From contig NZ_PXYG01000001.1 in the NCBI RefSeq assembly GCF_003012775.1, positions 992,001 through 1,056,000 of the forward strand: a DNA stretch of 64,000 nucleotides, written 5' to 3'. The DNA is from Zobellella endophytica. GTDB taxonomy: Bacteria; Pseudomonadota; Gammaproteobacteria; Enterobacterales; Aeromonadaceae. The notes below the pieces were generated by a model. It had not been told where the DNA came from. It made no database searches and saw only the letters and a program-made list of their open reading frames with translations. Of this stretch, positions 53,512 through 61,939 are shown piece after piece. The first letter of the stretch is position 1. Every line of letters starts with the position of its first letter. A program made the translations under genes and the position numbers.

Positions 53512-56001
53512 TTATGCCTTCATCACCTTGACCGCGCATTTCTTGAAGTCGGTCTGTTTCGAGAGCGGACAGGTGGCGTCCAGGGTCAGCCGGTTGATCA
53601 GCTGGTTTTCATCGAACCAGGGCACGAACACCAGCCCCTTCGGCGGCCGGTTGCGGCCACGGGTTTCCACCCGGCTCCTCATCTCGCCCCGACGGGAGGC
53701 AATCACCACCTCGTCGCCCCGCCGCAGGCCCCGCTCCCGGGCGTCGTCCGGGTGCATGAACACCTGGGCATCGGGATACGCCTTGTGCAGCTCGGGCACC
53801 CGCCGGGTCATGGAGCCGGAGTGCCAGTGCTCGAGTACCCGGCCGGTGGACAACCAGAGGTTGTATTCCGCGTCCGGCACCTCGGGAGCCGGCTCGTAAG
53901 GCAGGGCGAAGATCACCGCCTTGTTGTCCTGATGGCCGTAGAACTGTACGCCACTCCCCTTCTCCACATAGGGGTCGTGCCCCTCGCGGTAGCGCCACCG
54001 GGTTTCCTGGCCGTCCACCACCGGCCAGCGCAGGCCGCGGGCCTGGTGGTACATGTCGTAGGGCGCCAGATCGTGGGCATGGCCCCGGCCGAATTCGGCG
54101 TACTCCTCGAACAGGCCCTTCTGCACGTAGAAACCGAAGTGATCCCGCTCGTCATTGAGCTCGTTCTTGCAGTCTTCCGAGGGGAACTGGTCCACCTGGC
54201 CGTTGCGATACAGCACCTCATACAGGGTCTTGCCGCGGTATTCCGGGATCTGGGCGATCAGCTCCTCGGACCAGACCTCTTCCACGGTGAAACGTTTTGA
54301 GAACTCCATCAACTGCCACAGATCCGACTTGGCCCCCTCGGGGGATTTCACCTGCTGGTACCACACCTGGGTGCGGCGCTCGGCATTGCCGTAGCCGCCC
54401 TCTTTCTCCACCCACATGGCAGCGGGCAGCACCAGATCCGCCGCCTGGGCGGTGACGGTGGGATAAGCATCGGATACCACGATGAAGTTGGCCGGGTTGC
54501 GGTAGCCGGGCAGCCCCTCTTCGTTGATGTTGGGGGCGGCCTGCATGTTGTTGTTGCACATCACCCAGTAGGCGTTGAGCTTGCCGTCTTTCAGCATGCG
54601 GTTTTGCACCACGGCGTGGTAGCCCACCTCCGGATTGATGGTGCCGGCAGGCAGCTTCCAGATCTTCTCGGCGCTCGCCCGGTGCTTGTCGTTGGTCACC
54701 ACCATGTCCGCCGGCAGGCGGTGGGCGAAAGTGCCTACTTCCCGGGCGGTACCGCAGGCGGAGGGCTGACCGGTGAGCGAGAAAGGGCTGTTGCCCGGCT
54801 CGGAGATCTTGCCGGTCAGCAGGTGGATGTTGTAGACCATGTTGTTGGCCCAGGTGCCGCGGGTATGCTGGTTGAAGCCCATGGTCCAGAAGGACACCAC
54901 CTTGATGTAGGGGTCGGCGTAGGCCTGGGCCAGCGCTTCCAGCTTGTCGGTGGGCACCCCGGAGAGTCTGGAGACGGTTTCCACGTCGTAGTCGGCGACG
55001 AAGTCGGCAAACGCTTCAAAGGTCATCGGGGTGGCGGCACCGGAGTCCGGATTTTCCGCCACCTGCTGCAGCGGATGGGTCGGGCGCAGGCCATAGCCGA
55101 TGTCGGTTTCGCCCTTGACGAAGTTGACGTGCTTCTCGATAAATTCCTGGTTTACATAGCCGTTTTCGATGATGTAGTGGGCGATGTAGTTGAGGATGGC
55201 CAGATCGGTCTGGGGATGGAACACGATGCCGTTATCGGCCAGCTCGAAGCTGCGATGTTCGAAGGTCGACAGCACATGCACCTGTACATGGGGCGCACTC
55301 AGTCGGCGGTCGGTCAGCCGCGACCAGAGGATGGGGTGCATCTCCGCCATGTTGGAGCCCCACAGCACAAAGGCATCGGTGGCTTCGATGTCGTCATAGC
55401 AGCCCATGGGCTCGTCCATGCCGAAGGTGCGCATGAAGCCGGCCACCGCCGACGCCATGCAGTGGCGGGCGTTGGGATCCAGGTTGTTGGAGCGGAAACC
55501 GGCTTTCAACAGCTTGGAGGCGGCGTAGCCTTCCATGATGGTCCACTGGCCGGAGCCGAACATGCCCACACCGCTCGGGCCCCGCTCCTTGAGGGCGGCC
55601 TTCCACTTCTCGGCCATGATGTCGAACGCCTGATCCCAGCTGATCGGCGTGAAGTCCCCGTTCTTGTCGAATTTGCCGTCCTTCATGCGCAGCAGCGGCG
55701 TGGTCAGCCGGTCCTTGCCGTACATGATTTTCGACAGAAAATACCCCTTGATACAGTTCAGCCCCTTGTTAACCGGTGCCTCCGGATCCCCCTGGGTGGC
55801 CACCACCCGTCCGTCCTGGGAGCCCACCAGCACCGAGCAACCGGTACCGCAGAAGCGACAGGGCGCCTTGTCCCACTTGATGGCGGTTTGATCCCGGCTG
55901 GTGATCAGATTGGTGGCGCCGGCCGGTACGGCCAGACCCGCCGCGGCGGCGGCCGCGGCCACCGCATTGGCCTTCATAAAGGCTCGACGACTCAGCTTCA
56001 T
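53512..56001 (-). CDS. napA: Periplasmic nitrate reductase catalytic subunit NapA
   Basis: An 829-residue molybdoenzyme reducing nitrate to nitrite in the periplasm. The N-terminus carries a twin-arginine signal (S-R-R-A-F-M-K). The [4Fe-4S] ligands are C48, C51, C55 and C83, and C181 in N-A-R-H-C-M-A-S is the molybdenum ligand. Its start overlaps napD as ATGA. Length equals that of E. coli NapA within a residue or two. Confidence 0.98.
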   Translation of the reverse strand: MKLSRRAFMKANAVAAAAAAAGLAVPAGATNLITSRDQTAIKWDKAPCRFCGTGCSVLVGSQDGRVVATQGDPEAPVNKGLNCIKGYFLSKIMYGKDRLTTPLLRMKDGKFDKNGDFTPISWDQAFDIMAEKWKAALKERGPSGVGMFGSGQWTIMEGYAASKLLKAGFRSNNLDPNARHCMASAVAGFMRTFGMDEPMGCYDDIEATDAFVLWGSNMAEMHPILWSRLTDRRLSAPHVQVHVLSTFEHRSFELADNGIVFHPQTDLAILNYIAHYIIENGYVNQEFIEKHVNFVKGETDIGYGLRPTHPLQQVAENPDSGAATPMTFEAFADFVADYDVETVSRLSGVPTDKLEALAQAYADPYIKVVSFWTMGFNQHTRGTWANNMVYNIHLLTGKISEPGNSPFSLTGQPSACGTAREVGTFAHRLPADMVVTNDKHRASAEKIWKLPAGTINPEVGYHAVVQNRMLKDGKLNAYWVMCNNNMQAAPNINEEGLPGYRNPANFIVVSDAYPTVTAQAADLVLPAAMWVEKEGGYGNAERRTQVWYQQVKSPEGAKSDLWQLMEFSKRFTVEEVWSEELIAQIPEYRGKTLYEVLYRNGQVDQFPSEDCKNELNDERDHFGFYVQKGLFEEYAEFGRGHAHDLAPYDMYHQARGLRWPVVDGQETRWRYREGHDPYVEKGSGVQFYGHQDNKAVIFALPYEPAPEVPDAEYNLWLSTGRVLEHWHSGSMTRRVPELHKAYPDAQVFMHPDDARERGLRRGDEVVIASRRGEMRSRVETRGRNRPPKGLVFVPWFDENQLINRLTLDATCPLSKQTDFKKCAVKVMKA

Positions 56002-56270
56002 TGTTGCTCCTCACCTGCTTCCAGTTCAGCAAATTCATGATAAATAAGGGTGGTGGACAAGATACCCTCCAGCAGGGCTATCTCGTCGATACGGCGGACC
56101 ACCGCAACCTGGGTAGGGCCCTCGATCGCCACCACTATTTTCCCCAGCTCTCCCTTTACCGGCACCTCTACGCCGTCCATGGCACCGATGGCCTGCAATA
56201 CCGCAGGCAGCTGGGCCGGGCGGCAGTACACCACCAGGCTGGCGACATGCCATTCGTTTGCGTTGCTCAT
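55998..56270 (-). CDS. napD: NapA signal-binding chaperone NapD
   Basis: A 90-residue chaperone of the NapD family ([16 protein letters not shown] near the middle). NapD binds the NapA twin-arginine signal and delays export until the cofactor is loaded. It overlaps both napF and napA by 4 bp, so production is coupled. Confidence 0.94.
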   Translation of the reverse strand: MSNANEWHVASLVVYCRPAQLPAVLQAIGAMDGVEVPVKGELGKIVVAIEGPTQVAVVRRIDEIALLEGILSTTLIYHEFAELEAGEEQQ

Positions 56271-56767
56271 GTGCTCTCCTGAGTCAGTATCTTGATGGCC
56301 GTCGCCGGGCAGCCGGCCACGCAGGCACCACAGCCGTTGCAGCGCTCGCGGTCCAGCTCCGGACGGGAAATGGCGCCCAGCTGTGGCTTGAAGCAGATGG
56401 CCCGGGGCTCGCAACTGTCTTCACAACTGCGGCAATGCACGCCGTGGTACGCCAGGCAGCTCGCCCCAATCTGAGCGAACTGCCGCCAAGGCCGTTCGGT
56501 GGTGGCGGAAAAAATATCCTGCCCGCAGGTCTCGGCACAGCGGCCGCAGAAGGTGCACTCTCCCCGGCCGAAGTCCAGCACAGGAAAGCCGCCGTCGCCC
56601 TGGACGATAATCCGCTCGGGGCAGGCCGCCAGGCAGTCGCCACAGCGGGTGCAGCCGTCGGTAAAGCGCAGCCAGTCCTTCGCCCAGGGCAAGGTGTTCT
56701 CCGGCCTGGCCGGGGCCAGGCCGCCCTTGAGCCAGCGCCGTCGTGACAAGTCCGGTTCGGATGTCAT
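56267..56767 (-). CDS. napF: Ferredoxin-type protein NapF
   Basis: A 166-residue protein with an N-terminal D-L-S-R-R-R-W-L-K-G and several C-x2-C-x2-C-x3-C clusters (C-T-R-C-G-D-C-L, C-T-F-C-G-R-C, C-R-S-C-E-D-S-C, C-N-G-C-G-A-C) that bind [4Fe-4S]. NapF is cytoplasmic and helps maturation of NapA. ATG at 56767 was chosen; ATG at 56803 lacks a ribosome binding site. First gene of the operon. Confidence 0.94.
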   Translation of the reverse strand: MTSEPDLSRRRWLKGGLAPARPENTLPWAKDWLRFTDGCTRCGDCLAACPERIIVQGDGGFPVLDFGRGECTFCGRCAETCGQDIFSATTERPWRQFAQIGASCLAYHGVHCRSCEDSCEPRAICFKPQLGAISRPELDRERCNGCGACVAGCPATAIKILTQEST

Positions 56768-56879
56768 GGATCCCCGCTCTGTCGTTGATTTTTTGTGTAG
56801 CATAGACGTTAAAATGCGGATGAACCCGGGTTTATCCCTTAATGGTTACATGGTATTGGTCGAGACACAGAGGGAGGAA

Positions 56880-56895
56880 TACCACCTAGTGGGTA
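56880..56895 (-). promoter_or_regulatory. Possible NarP-type 7-2-7 site upstream of napF
   Basis: TACCACC and GTGGGTA heptamers in inverted orientation with a TA spacer resemble the NarP/NarL 7-2-7 arrangement, with a few mismatches. It lies 29 bp downstream of the FNR palindrome, centre to centre. Confidence 0.4.
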
Positions 56896-56909
56896 TAAAG
56901 GAGGGAGTA

Positions 56910-56923
56910 TTGATCCAGATCAA
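56910..56923 (-). promoter_or_regulatory. Perfect FNR palindrome upstream of napF
   Basis: TTGATCCAGATCAA matches the consensus at all ten bases. It lies between the moaA stop and napF, 143 bp from the napF start, and the only rightward-facing neighbours are gene ends, so nap is the obvious target. Confidence 0.75.
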
Positions 56924-56988
56924 GCAGACGGGAAGGATGGCAGGAAAAACCTCGCTTTCCTGCCGGAGAACAGTACCTAAAAAAGGGG

Positions 56989-57969
56989 TCAGCCGCCGAT
57001 GGAGGCCAGATGGGGGGTCATGCCGGTGTTGCCCTGGTGCAGGAAGTGGGTGGCCTTCTTGTCCGCCAGTGCTTCCCGCAAACGCAACTGCAGCGCCGCC
57101 TGCTGACCGTCTTCGGCCAGCAGGTTCCGCAGATCGACCCCGTATTCGCCGAACAGGCACAGGTGCAGCTTGCCGAGCGAAGAGACTCGCAGCCGGTTGC
57201 AGCTGGCGCAGAAGTCCCTGGCATAGGGCATGATCAGGCCGATTTCGCCGACATAGTCCGGATGCCAGAACACCTCGGCCGGGCCATCGTTGTGGGCCCG
57301 CACCTTCTGCTGCCAGCCCGATTGCAGCAACTGCTCCTTGATGAGGGCGCCGCGCACATGGTGGCGTTCGAACAGCTGATCCATCTCGCCGGTCTGCATC
57401 AGCTCGATAAAGCGCAACTGGATGGGATTATCCCTGATCCAGGCCAGGAAACGACCCAGTTCGCCGTCGTTGAGGCCTCGCATCAGTACCGTGTTGACCT
57501 TGACCTGCTCGAAACCGGCGACGAAGGCGGCGTCGATGCCGGCCATCACTTCCTGGAAACGGTTTTCCCCGGTGATCTGGTGGAACATGCGCGAGTCCAG
57601 GCTGTCGACGCTGACATTGATGGCGGACAGCCCGGCACGGCGCCAGTCGGCCACCTGTTTGGCCATGCGATAGCCGTTGGTGGTCATGGCCACCTTGCGG
57701 ATCCCCGGGGTGGCGGCCACGGTTTCGATGATGGCAGTAAAGTCCTTGCGCAGGGAGGGCTCGCCCCCGGTGATGCGCACCTTGTTGGTGCCCATGGCGG
57801 CAAAGGCCCGGGTCAGGCGACGGATCTCATCCAGGGTCAGAAAGGACTTGCGGCCATCGGGCTTGTAGCCGTCGGGCAGGCAGTACTGGCATTTGAAGTT
57901 GCAGACGTCGGTGACCGACAGCCGCAAATAATGGAACTTGCGCGCGAACGCATCCTGTAATTCAAACAT
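56989..57969 (-). CDS. moaA: GTP 3',8-cyclase MoaA
   Basis: A 326-residue radical-SAM enzyme for the first step of molybdenum cofactor synthesis from GTP. The N-terminal cluster C-x3-C-x2-C is in [10 protein letters not shown], the second cluster uses C-A-S-C near residue 260, and the protein ends S-I-G-G, the conserved Gly-Gly tail. ATG at 57969 has AAGGTG upstream; GTG at 57975 is also possible. It lies upstream of nap in the same direction behind a probable Moco riboswitch. Confidence 0.97.
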   Translation of the reverse strand: MFELQDAFARKFHYLRLSVTDVCNFKCQYCLPDGYKPDGRKSFLTLDEIRRLTRAFAAMGTNKVRITGGEPSLRKDFTAIIETVAATPGIRKVAMTTNGYRMAKQVADWRRAGLSAINVSVDSLDSRMFHQITGENRFQEVMAGIDAAFVAGFEQVKVNTVLMRGLNDGELGRFLAWIRDNPIQLRFIELMQTGEMDQLFERHHVRGALIKEQLLQSGWQQKVRAHNDGPAEVFWHPDYVGEIGLIMPYARDFCASCNRLRVSSLGKLHLCLFGEYGVDLRNLLAEDGQQAALQLRLREALADKKATHFLHQGNTGMTPHLASIGG

Positions 57970-57999
57970 AAACACCTTTCCAATACGGGAGGCAGGAAC

Positions 58000-58100
58000 A
58001 TTTCTCTTCCTACCCTTACAGCCCTTGGCTGAACGGTCTGGCCACCCTATTGCTCGATGAGCAACGTAGGCGAACCCGACTCGGAGTTTGTGAAGTTCAT
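58000..58100 (-). ncRNA. Probable molybdenum cofactor (Moco) riboswitch
   Basis: The moaA leader on the minus strand has ACTCCGAG near its 5' end, then nested stems: CCTA/TAGG around TTGCTC-ATC-GAGCAA (58046-58069) and CAGCC-AAG-GGCTG (58018-58030). The arrangement and several blocks match my memory of the Moco RNA motif known upstream of moaA. I could not run a covariance model. It would reduce moaA expression when cofactor is plentiful. Confidence 0.7.
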
Positions 58101-58263
58101 CCTGTTTTCTGGTTACACCTTAGGTAAAAACATAGCTTCAGATCAAGAAAAATCTGCGCAAGCACATAAATTGCCTTCTTAATACAACTATTGTCGTGCC
58201 ATTTCGCTTTGCATATGCTGATGATCGATTACCATACCCTTCTTTCCACTCACAGAAGTAACC

Positions 58264-58905
58264 ATGCCCATGAAAGACGCTCACGCCGCGACCCTTTTGC
58301 TGGTTGATGACCATCCCCTGATGCGCAAGGGGATCAAAACCTGGATTACCGCCGCCGGTCCCTTCAATGTGGTGGCCGAAGCCGACAGTGGGGCCGAAGC
58401 ACTGCGCCAGGCCGCCCAGATCAACCCCGATCTGATCCTGCTGGATCTCAACCTGGGGGAAGAGCAGGGCTCGGACGTGCTACTGGCGCTGCGCCAGCAG
58501 GGTTATCAGGGCAAGGTAGTGATCCTCACCGTGTCCGACAGCCAGGACGATGCCCAGCGACTGCTCGATCTCGGCGCCGACGGTTACCTGTTGAAAGACA
58601 TCGAGCCGGAATCGCTGATCCCCGCCCTGAAGGAGGCCCTGCAGGGAGAAAAACCGGTCAGCGACAAGCTGCAGGGCGGAACCCGTCATGCCGCCGCCGG
58701 GCACCTGGCGGGCCTCACCTACCGGGAGCGGCAGATCCTCGCCTTGCTGGCGGAAGGCTCCAGCAACAAGCAGATAGCCGACAACCTCAATATCGCCGAA
58801 GGCACCGTCAAGGTGCATATGAAGGCGCTGATGCGCAAGCTGGATGTACAGTCCCGGCTGGAGGCGGCGTTGATTTACCTGAACGGCAGGGAGCCACAAA
58901 AATAG
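58264..58905 (+). CDS. NarP/NarL-type response regulator
   Basis: A 213-residue regulator with a receiver domain (V-D-D-H-P-L-M-R-K-G, phospho-acceptor D61) and a LuxR-type helix-turn-helix (L-T-Y-R-E-R-Q-I-L-A-L-L, S-N-K-Q-I-A). It resembles NarP more than NarL in length and in its first residues. The probable partner kinase is at 29.2-30.9 kb. It is divergent from moaA and its leader. Confidence 0.9.
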   Translation: MPMKDAHAATLLLVDDHPLMRKGIKTWITAAGPFNVVAEADSGAEALRQAAQINPDLILLDLNLGEEQGSDVLLALRQQGYQGKVVILTVSDSQDDAQRLLDLGADGYLLKDIEPESLIPALKEALQGEKPVSDKLQGGTRHAAAGHLAGLTYRERQILALLAEGSSNKQIADNLNIAEGTVKVHMKALMRKLDVQSRLEAALIYLNGREPQK

Positions 58906-58907
58906 TA

Positions 58908-58940
58908 ATTTGCAAAAAATATCATTATCGATTTGCAAAT
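58908..58940 (+). promoter_or_regulatory. Pair of TTTGCAAA repeats upstream of the sigma-54-like promoter
   Basis: ATTTGCAAA occurs at 58908-58916 and 58931-58939, 23 bp apart, i.e. about two helical turns. They lie 70-105 bp upstream of the sigma-54-like element. LuxO upstream sites in Vibrio are described with TTGCA/TGCAA halves, so these are candidate activator sites. Confidence 0.45.
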
Positions 58941-58968
58941 AATCGCATTATGCGATGGCTTTTTTTCG
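58941..58968 (+). terminator. Terminator after NarP-type gene
   Basis: The stem ATCGC/GCGAT around ATTAT is followed by GGC and seven T residues, 36 bp after the stop codon. It separates the regulator transcript from the candidate RNA downstream. Confidence 0.65.
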
Positions 58969-59011
58969 CCAAAATCATCGACGTCTCAACGCTGGCGGGG
59001 GTTTAAAAAGT

Positions 59012-59027
59012 TGGCACGATAATTTCA
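59012..59027 (+). promoter_or_regulatory. Sigma-54-like promoter
   Basis: TGGCACGATAATTTCA matches TGGCACG-N4-TTGCA except for one base of the -12 element (TTTC for TTGC). A sigma-70 alternative (TTGGCA, TATAAT) has a spacer of only 13 bp. Confidence 0.55.
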
Positions 59028-59038
59028 TATATAATAAC

Positions 59039-59112
59039 AGTCGTTTTTATCCCGTGCTCTCTTCAGCTCCCGCTGAAGTTCGGTCAACCCAGTGGGTTGA
59101 CCATTTTTTTTG
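59039..59112 (+). ncRNA. Candidate sigma-54/LuxO-dependent small RNA
   Basis: From the predicted start near 59039, about 12 bp after the sigma-54-like element, a 74-nt noncoding stretch forms a hairpin CTTCAGC-TCCC-GCTGAAG (59061-59078). It ends in a 9-bp terminator stem GGTCAACCC/GGGTTGACC (59082-59102) with nine T residues. It lies beside luxU-luxO, as Vibrio qrr1 lies beside luxO, but the conserved Qrr pairing core is not visible. Expression is inference. Confidence 0.5.
59082..59112 (+). terminator. Very strong terminator of candidate small RNA
   Basis: A perfect 9-bp stem with AGT loop is followed by A and nine T residues on the plus strand only, so it does not serve the convergent luxU. 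Confidence 0.9.
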
Positions 59113-59158
59113 CCTGAAAAACGAGAGCGGCAACCGGCTTTACCCGCCGGGCACTGCA

Positions 59159-59530
59159 TCAGCGCTGCAGCCGTTCCGCCATCTCGTCGAGGGTAGCGGC
59201 CAGGGCCTGCTGCCAGACCACCATCATGCTGGCGATGCGGTCGGTGTCGAGCTCGCGGCAGGCCCGCTCGAGCTTCTCGCTCAGAAACTGGCAGCGCAGG
59301 GCGCCATAACTGCCACAAGCCGACTTCAGACTATGGCAGTAACGGGCCATCAACGCATAATCCTCGTCCGCGAATGCCTGGCGCAAGGCACTGCCCTGTT
59401 GCTGTCCATCCTCTACAAACAGCGCCAACAGCCGGGCCTGCACCTCGGCGCCCAGCTCCTGCTCCAGGCGCATCAGCCGGCTTTGGTCGAGCAGCGGCAG
59501 CCGCGCCTGCAGTTGTTGCCAGTCAGACAT
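59159..59530 (-). CDS. luxU: LuxU-like histidine phosphotransfer protein
   Basis: A 123-residue Hpt-domain protein with phospho-acceptor H66 in A-R-Y-C-H-S-L-K-S-A. In Vibrio, LuxU passes phosphate from quorum-sensing hybrid kinases to LuxO. Its ATG at 59530 overlaps the luxO stop by 8 bp, so the two are coupled. The kinases that feed it are not in this window. Confidence 0.85.
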   Translation of the reverse strand: MSDWQQLQARLPLLDQSRLMRLEQELGAEVQARLLALFVEDGQQQGSALRQAFADEDYALMARYCHSLKSACGSYGALRCQFLSEKLERACRELDTDRIASMMVVWQQALAATLDEMAERLQR

Positions 59531-60902
59531 GCTCTTTCCCCCAGCTTTGCAGCTTGCGATAAATGGTGGAAGGGCTGACCTCCAGCAAGGCCGCCGCCCG
59601 CGATACGTTGCCCTGACAGTGGCCGATGGCACGCTCTATCGCCTGCCGCTCCAGTGCCGCCAACGGTATGATCGGGGCCGGAGAAACATCGGCAACGGGA
59701 TGTGACGGCGCCGCCTGCGAGAGCGGTTTATCGAGCGGCGCCGGCAGCATCTCCGCTTCTATCCATTCCCCCTGGTGCAAGACCACCGCATTGCGGATCA
59801 CGTTTTGCAACTGGCGCACGTTACCCGGCCAGTGGTAGCCCTGCAGCCGGTCCTTGGCCGCCTCGGACAGGCCGACAAAGGCCTTGCCCTCTTCCCGGGA
59901 AGCCTGGCGCACCAGGGCGGTGGCGATGCTGATCACGTCCGCGCCCCGCTCACGCAGGGGCGGCAAATGCACCGGGATCACGTGCAGGCGATAGTAGAGA
60001 TCCTCGCGAAAACGCCCCTGCTCCACCTCCACCAGCGGGTCCCGATTGGTGGCGCAGACGATGCGTACGTCCACCTTGATCTGCCGGGAGCTGCCAACCG
60101 GCTGGATATAACCGGTTTGCAGGAAGCGCAGCAGCTTGCTCTGCAGTTCCAGATCCATCTCGCAGATTTCGTCCATGAACAAGGTGCCGCCGTCGGCCCG
60201 GATGACGGCCCCGTCCCTGTCCTGCAGGGCACCGGTGAAGGCACCCTTGATGTGGCCGAACAGTTCGCTCTCCATCAGATCCTTGGGGATGGCGGCACAG
60301 TTGAGGGCGATGAAGGGCCCGTCGGTACGGCCGCTGAGCTGGTGGATGGCTTCGGCACAGACCTCCTTGCCGGTGCCGCTCTCACCGGTGATAAAGACGG
60401 TGGCGCTGCTGGGCGCGGCGTTTTCAATCAGCCGGTAGACCTTCTGCATCGGCAGGCTCTCGCCGATGAACCCCTGAAAACGCTCCCGCTCCATCTCGTG
60501 TCGATACATATCGACCAGTTGATTGAGGCGGCGAAACTTCATGGTGTTGTGCAGGGTAACCTTCAGCCGCTCCGCTTCCACCGGCTTGTTGATGAAGTCG
60601 TGGGCGCCCAGGCGCATGGCGTCGACCGCCACGTCGACCGAGCCGTGCGCCGTCATCACGATGGTGGTCACGTCCCGATGCTCCCGGTGCAGCCATTGCA
60701 GGATTTCCATGCCGGGCATGTCCGGTAGGATCAGATCGAGCAACAGGATGTCCGGTGGCTGCTGCCGGATTTGTTCCAGAGCCTGCCGACCGTTGTTGAC
60801 AATCGTCAACGACAGCGGCTCGTCCTGCAGGTAGGCCTGATACAGTGCCGCCAGGGAAGGCGTATCCTCCACCATCAAGACATTCAGTCTTTCCTCAACC
60901 AT
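59523..60902 (-). CDS. luxO: LuxO-like sigma-54-dependent response regulator
   Basis: A 459-residue NtrC-family regulator: receiver with phospho-acceptor D56, AAA+ domain with Walker A G-E-S-G-T-G-K at 173-179 and the sigma-54-contacting G-A-F-T-G-A at 220-225, and a C-terminal Fis-type helix-turn-helix (A-A-A-L-L-E-V-S-P-S-T-I-Y-R-K-L). The partner luxU supports LuxO identity. In Vibrio, LuxO activates Qrr small RNAs at low cell density; possible targets here lie on both sides of the operon. Confidence 0.9.
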   Translation of the reverse strand: MVEERLNVLMVEDTPSLAALYQAYLQDEPLSLTIVNNGRQALEQIRQQPPDILLLDLILPDMPGMEILQWLHREHRDVTTIVMTAHGSVDVAVDAMRLGAHDFINKPVEAERLKVTLHNTMKFRRLNQLVDMYRHEMERERFQGFIGESLPMQKVYRLIENAAPSSATVFITGESGTGKEVCAEAIHQLSGRTDGPFIALNCAAIPKDLMESELFGHIKGAFTGALQDRDGAVIRADGGTLFMDEICEMDLELQSKLLRFLQTGYIQPVGSSRQIKVDVRIVCATNRDPLVEVEQGRFREDLYYRLHVIPVHLPPLRERGADVISIATALVRQASREEGKAFVGLSEAAKDRLQGYHWPGNVRQLQNVIRNAVVLHQGEWIEAEMLPAPLDKPLSQAAPSHPVADVSPAPIIPLAALERQAIERAIGHCQGNVSRAAALLEVSPSTIYRKLQSWGKEHV

Positions 60903-60962
60903 CTCGTTTCTCTCACCGTTATACCGTCCGGATGTCTTTTGGCGCTGCCCATGAAAAAATAC

Positions 60963-60993
60963 TTGCAGCGAATTAACTTCATGTTAACATGAA
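60963..60993. promoter_or_regulatory. Promoter-operator between luxO and a candidate small RNA
   Basis: TTGCAG (60963-60968) and TAACAT (60985-60990) with a 16-bp spacer form a rightward promoter. A perfect 16-bp palindrome TTCATGTTAACATGAA (60978-60993) overlaps the -10 element and could be an operator for either direction. Confidence 0.45.
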
Positions 60994-60996
60994 CCC

Positions 60997-61122
60997 AACA
61001 TCAGATGTGACTCACTTGTCACTCTTGTCCACTGCTCATCTTGCTGTTAGGAACGACAGTATCATTTTATGCCTGTGTGGCTGCTGCGAAACCAGGGTAT
61101 CCTTTTACCCTGGTCTTTTTTT
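60997..61122 (+). ncRNA. Candidate small RNA divergent from luxO
   Basis: A noncoding stretch of about 125 nt runs from a predicted promoter to the terminator at 61091-61122. It includes the hairpin GTGAC-TCACTT-GTCAC near 61006-61021. Vibrio qrr1 is likewise divergent from luxO, but this stretch has neither a good sigma-54 site nor the Qrr core. The short open frame at 61041 lacks a ribosome binding site. Confidence 0.4.
61091..61122 (+). terminator. Terminator of the luxO-divergent transcript
   Basis: Stem ACCAGGGTA/TACCCTGGT is followed by C and seven T residues on the plus strand; the minus side has only TTT. It is therefore better as the end of a rightward RNA than of the nif3-like gene. 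Confidence 0.8.
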
Positions 61123-61127
61123 ATCTG

Positions 61128-61886
61128 TTATGCCGGATTATCCAGATCCACAAAACTGACGGTCAGACCGTGCTCCGCCGCCAGCCACTCCCCCAGGGCC
61201 TTGATGCCGTAACGCTCGGTGGCATGATGACCGGCGGCATAAAAGTGCAGGCCCAGCTCCCTGGCCACATGGACCGTCTGCTCTGATACCTCGCCGCTGA
61301 TAAAGGCATCCATACCCTGCTCCGCCGCCAGGGTGATAAAGCCCTGGCCACCACCGGTGCAGAGCCCGACCCGGCGCACTTGCTCGGGGCCATTGTCCGC
61401 CACGTGCAGCACCGAGCGCCCCAGCTGCTGCTCCAGCCGCCGCGCCAGCTGCTCACCACTCAGGGGCTGCTCCAGCTCTCCGCGCATGGCCACCGACAGG
61501 GCATTGCCCGGCTCCAGCGGCCCGGTGGCGGTGATCCCGAGCAGGGTCGCCAGTTGGGCATTGTTGCCGAGCCCGGGGGCGATATCGAGCGGCAGATGAT
61601 AGGCATAAAGGTTGATATCGTGGCTCAGCAGCGCCTTGAGCCGACGGCGTTTCATACCCTGCACCCGCTCGTCTTCGCCTTTCCAGAAATAGCCGTGATG
61701 CACCAGCAACGCATCGGCCCCCACCGCCACCGCGTGATCGACCAGGGCTTGGCTGGCGGTCACCCCGGTCACGATATGCCGGACATCGCTTTTGCCTTCC
61801 ACTTGCAGGCCATTCGGGCAATAATCCTTGATGGCTCCGGCATTGAGTCGCCGGTTGAGTATCTTTTCCAGCTCCGCGTTATTCAT
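61128..61886 (-). CDS. Nif3-like dinuclear metal-centre protein (YbgI family)
   Basis: A 252-residue Nif3-family protein with metal-ligand stretches V-H-H-G-Y-F-W near residue 62 and G-H-H-A-T-E-R-Y-G near the C-terminus. Members form toroidal hexamers with two metal ions per subunit; annotation as GTP cyclohydrolase I type 2 is unproven. GGAG precedes the ATG. It is divergent from the DUF1853 gene. Confidence 0.92.
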   Translation of the reverse strand: MNNAELEKILNRRLNAGAIKDYCPNGLQVEGKSDVRHIVTGVTASQALVDHAVAVGADALLVHHGYFWKGEDERVQGMKRRRLKALLSHDINLYAYHLPLDIAPGLGNNAQLATLLGITATGPLEPGNALSVAMRGELEQPLSGEQLARRLEQQLGRSVLHVADNGPEQVRRVGLCTGGGQGFITLAAEQGMDAFISGEVSEQTVHVARELGLHFYAAGHHATERYGIKALGEWLAAEHGLTVSFVDLDNPA

Positions 61887-61939
61887 TCTGGCTCCGCGTG
61901 ATTTGTGTTGGGTCCATTGTAAAACAAAAGGTTCCTGTT

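Noticed and set aside
61041-61286. 81-residue frame after the luxO promoter
   Set aside because: It crosses a strong terminator and continues antisense to the nif3-like gene; no ribosome binding site is seen.
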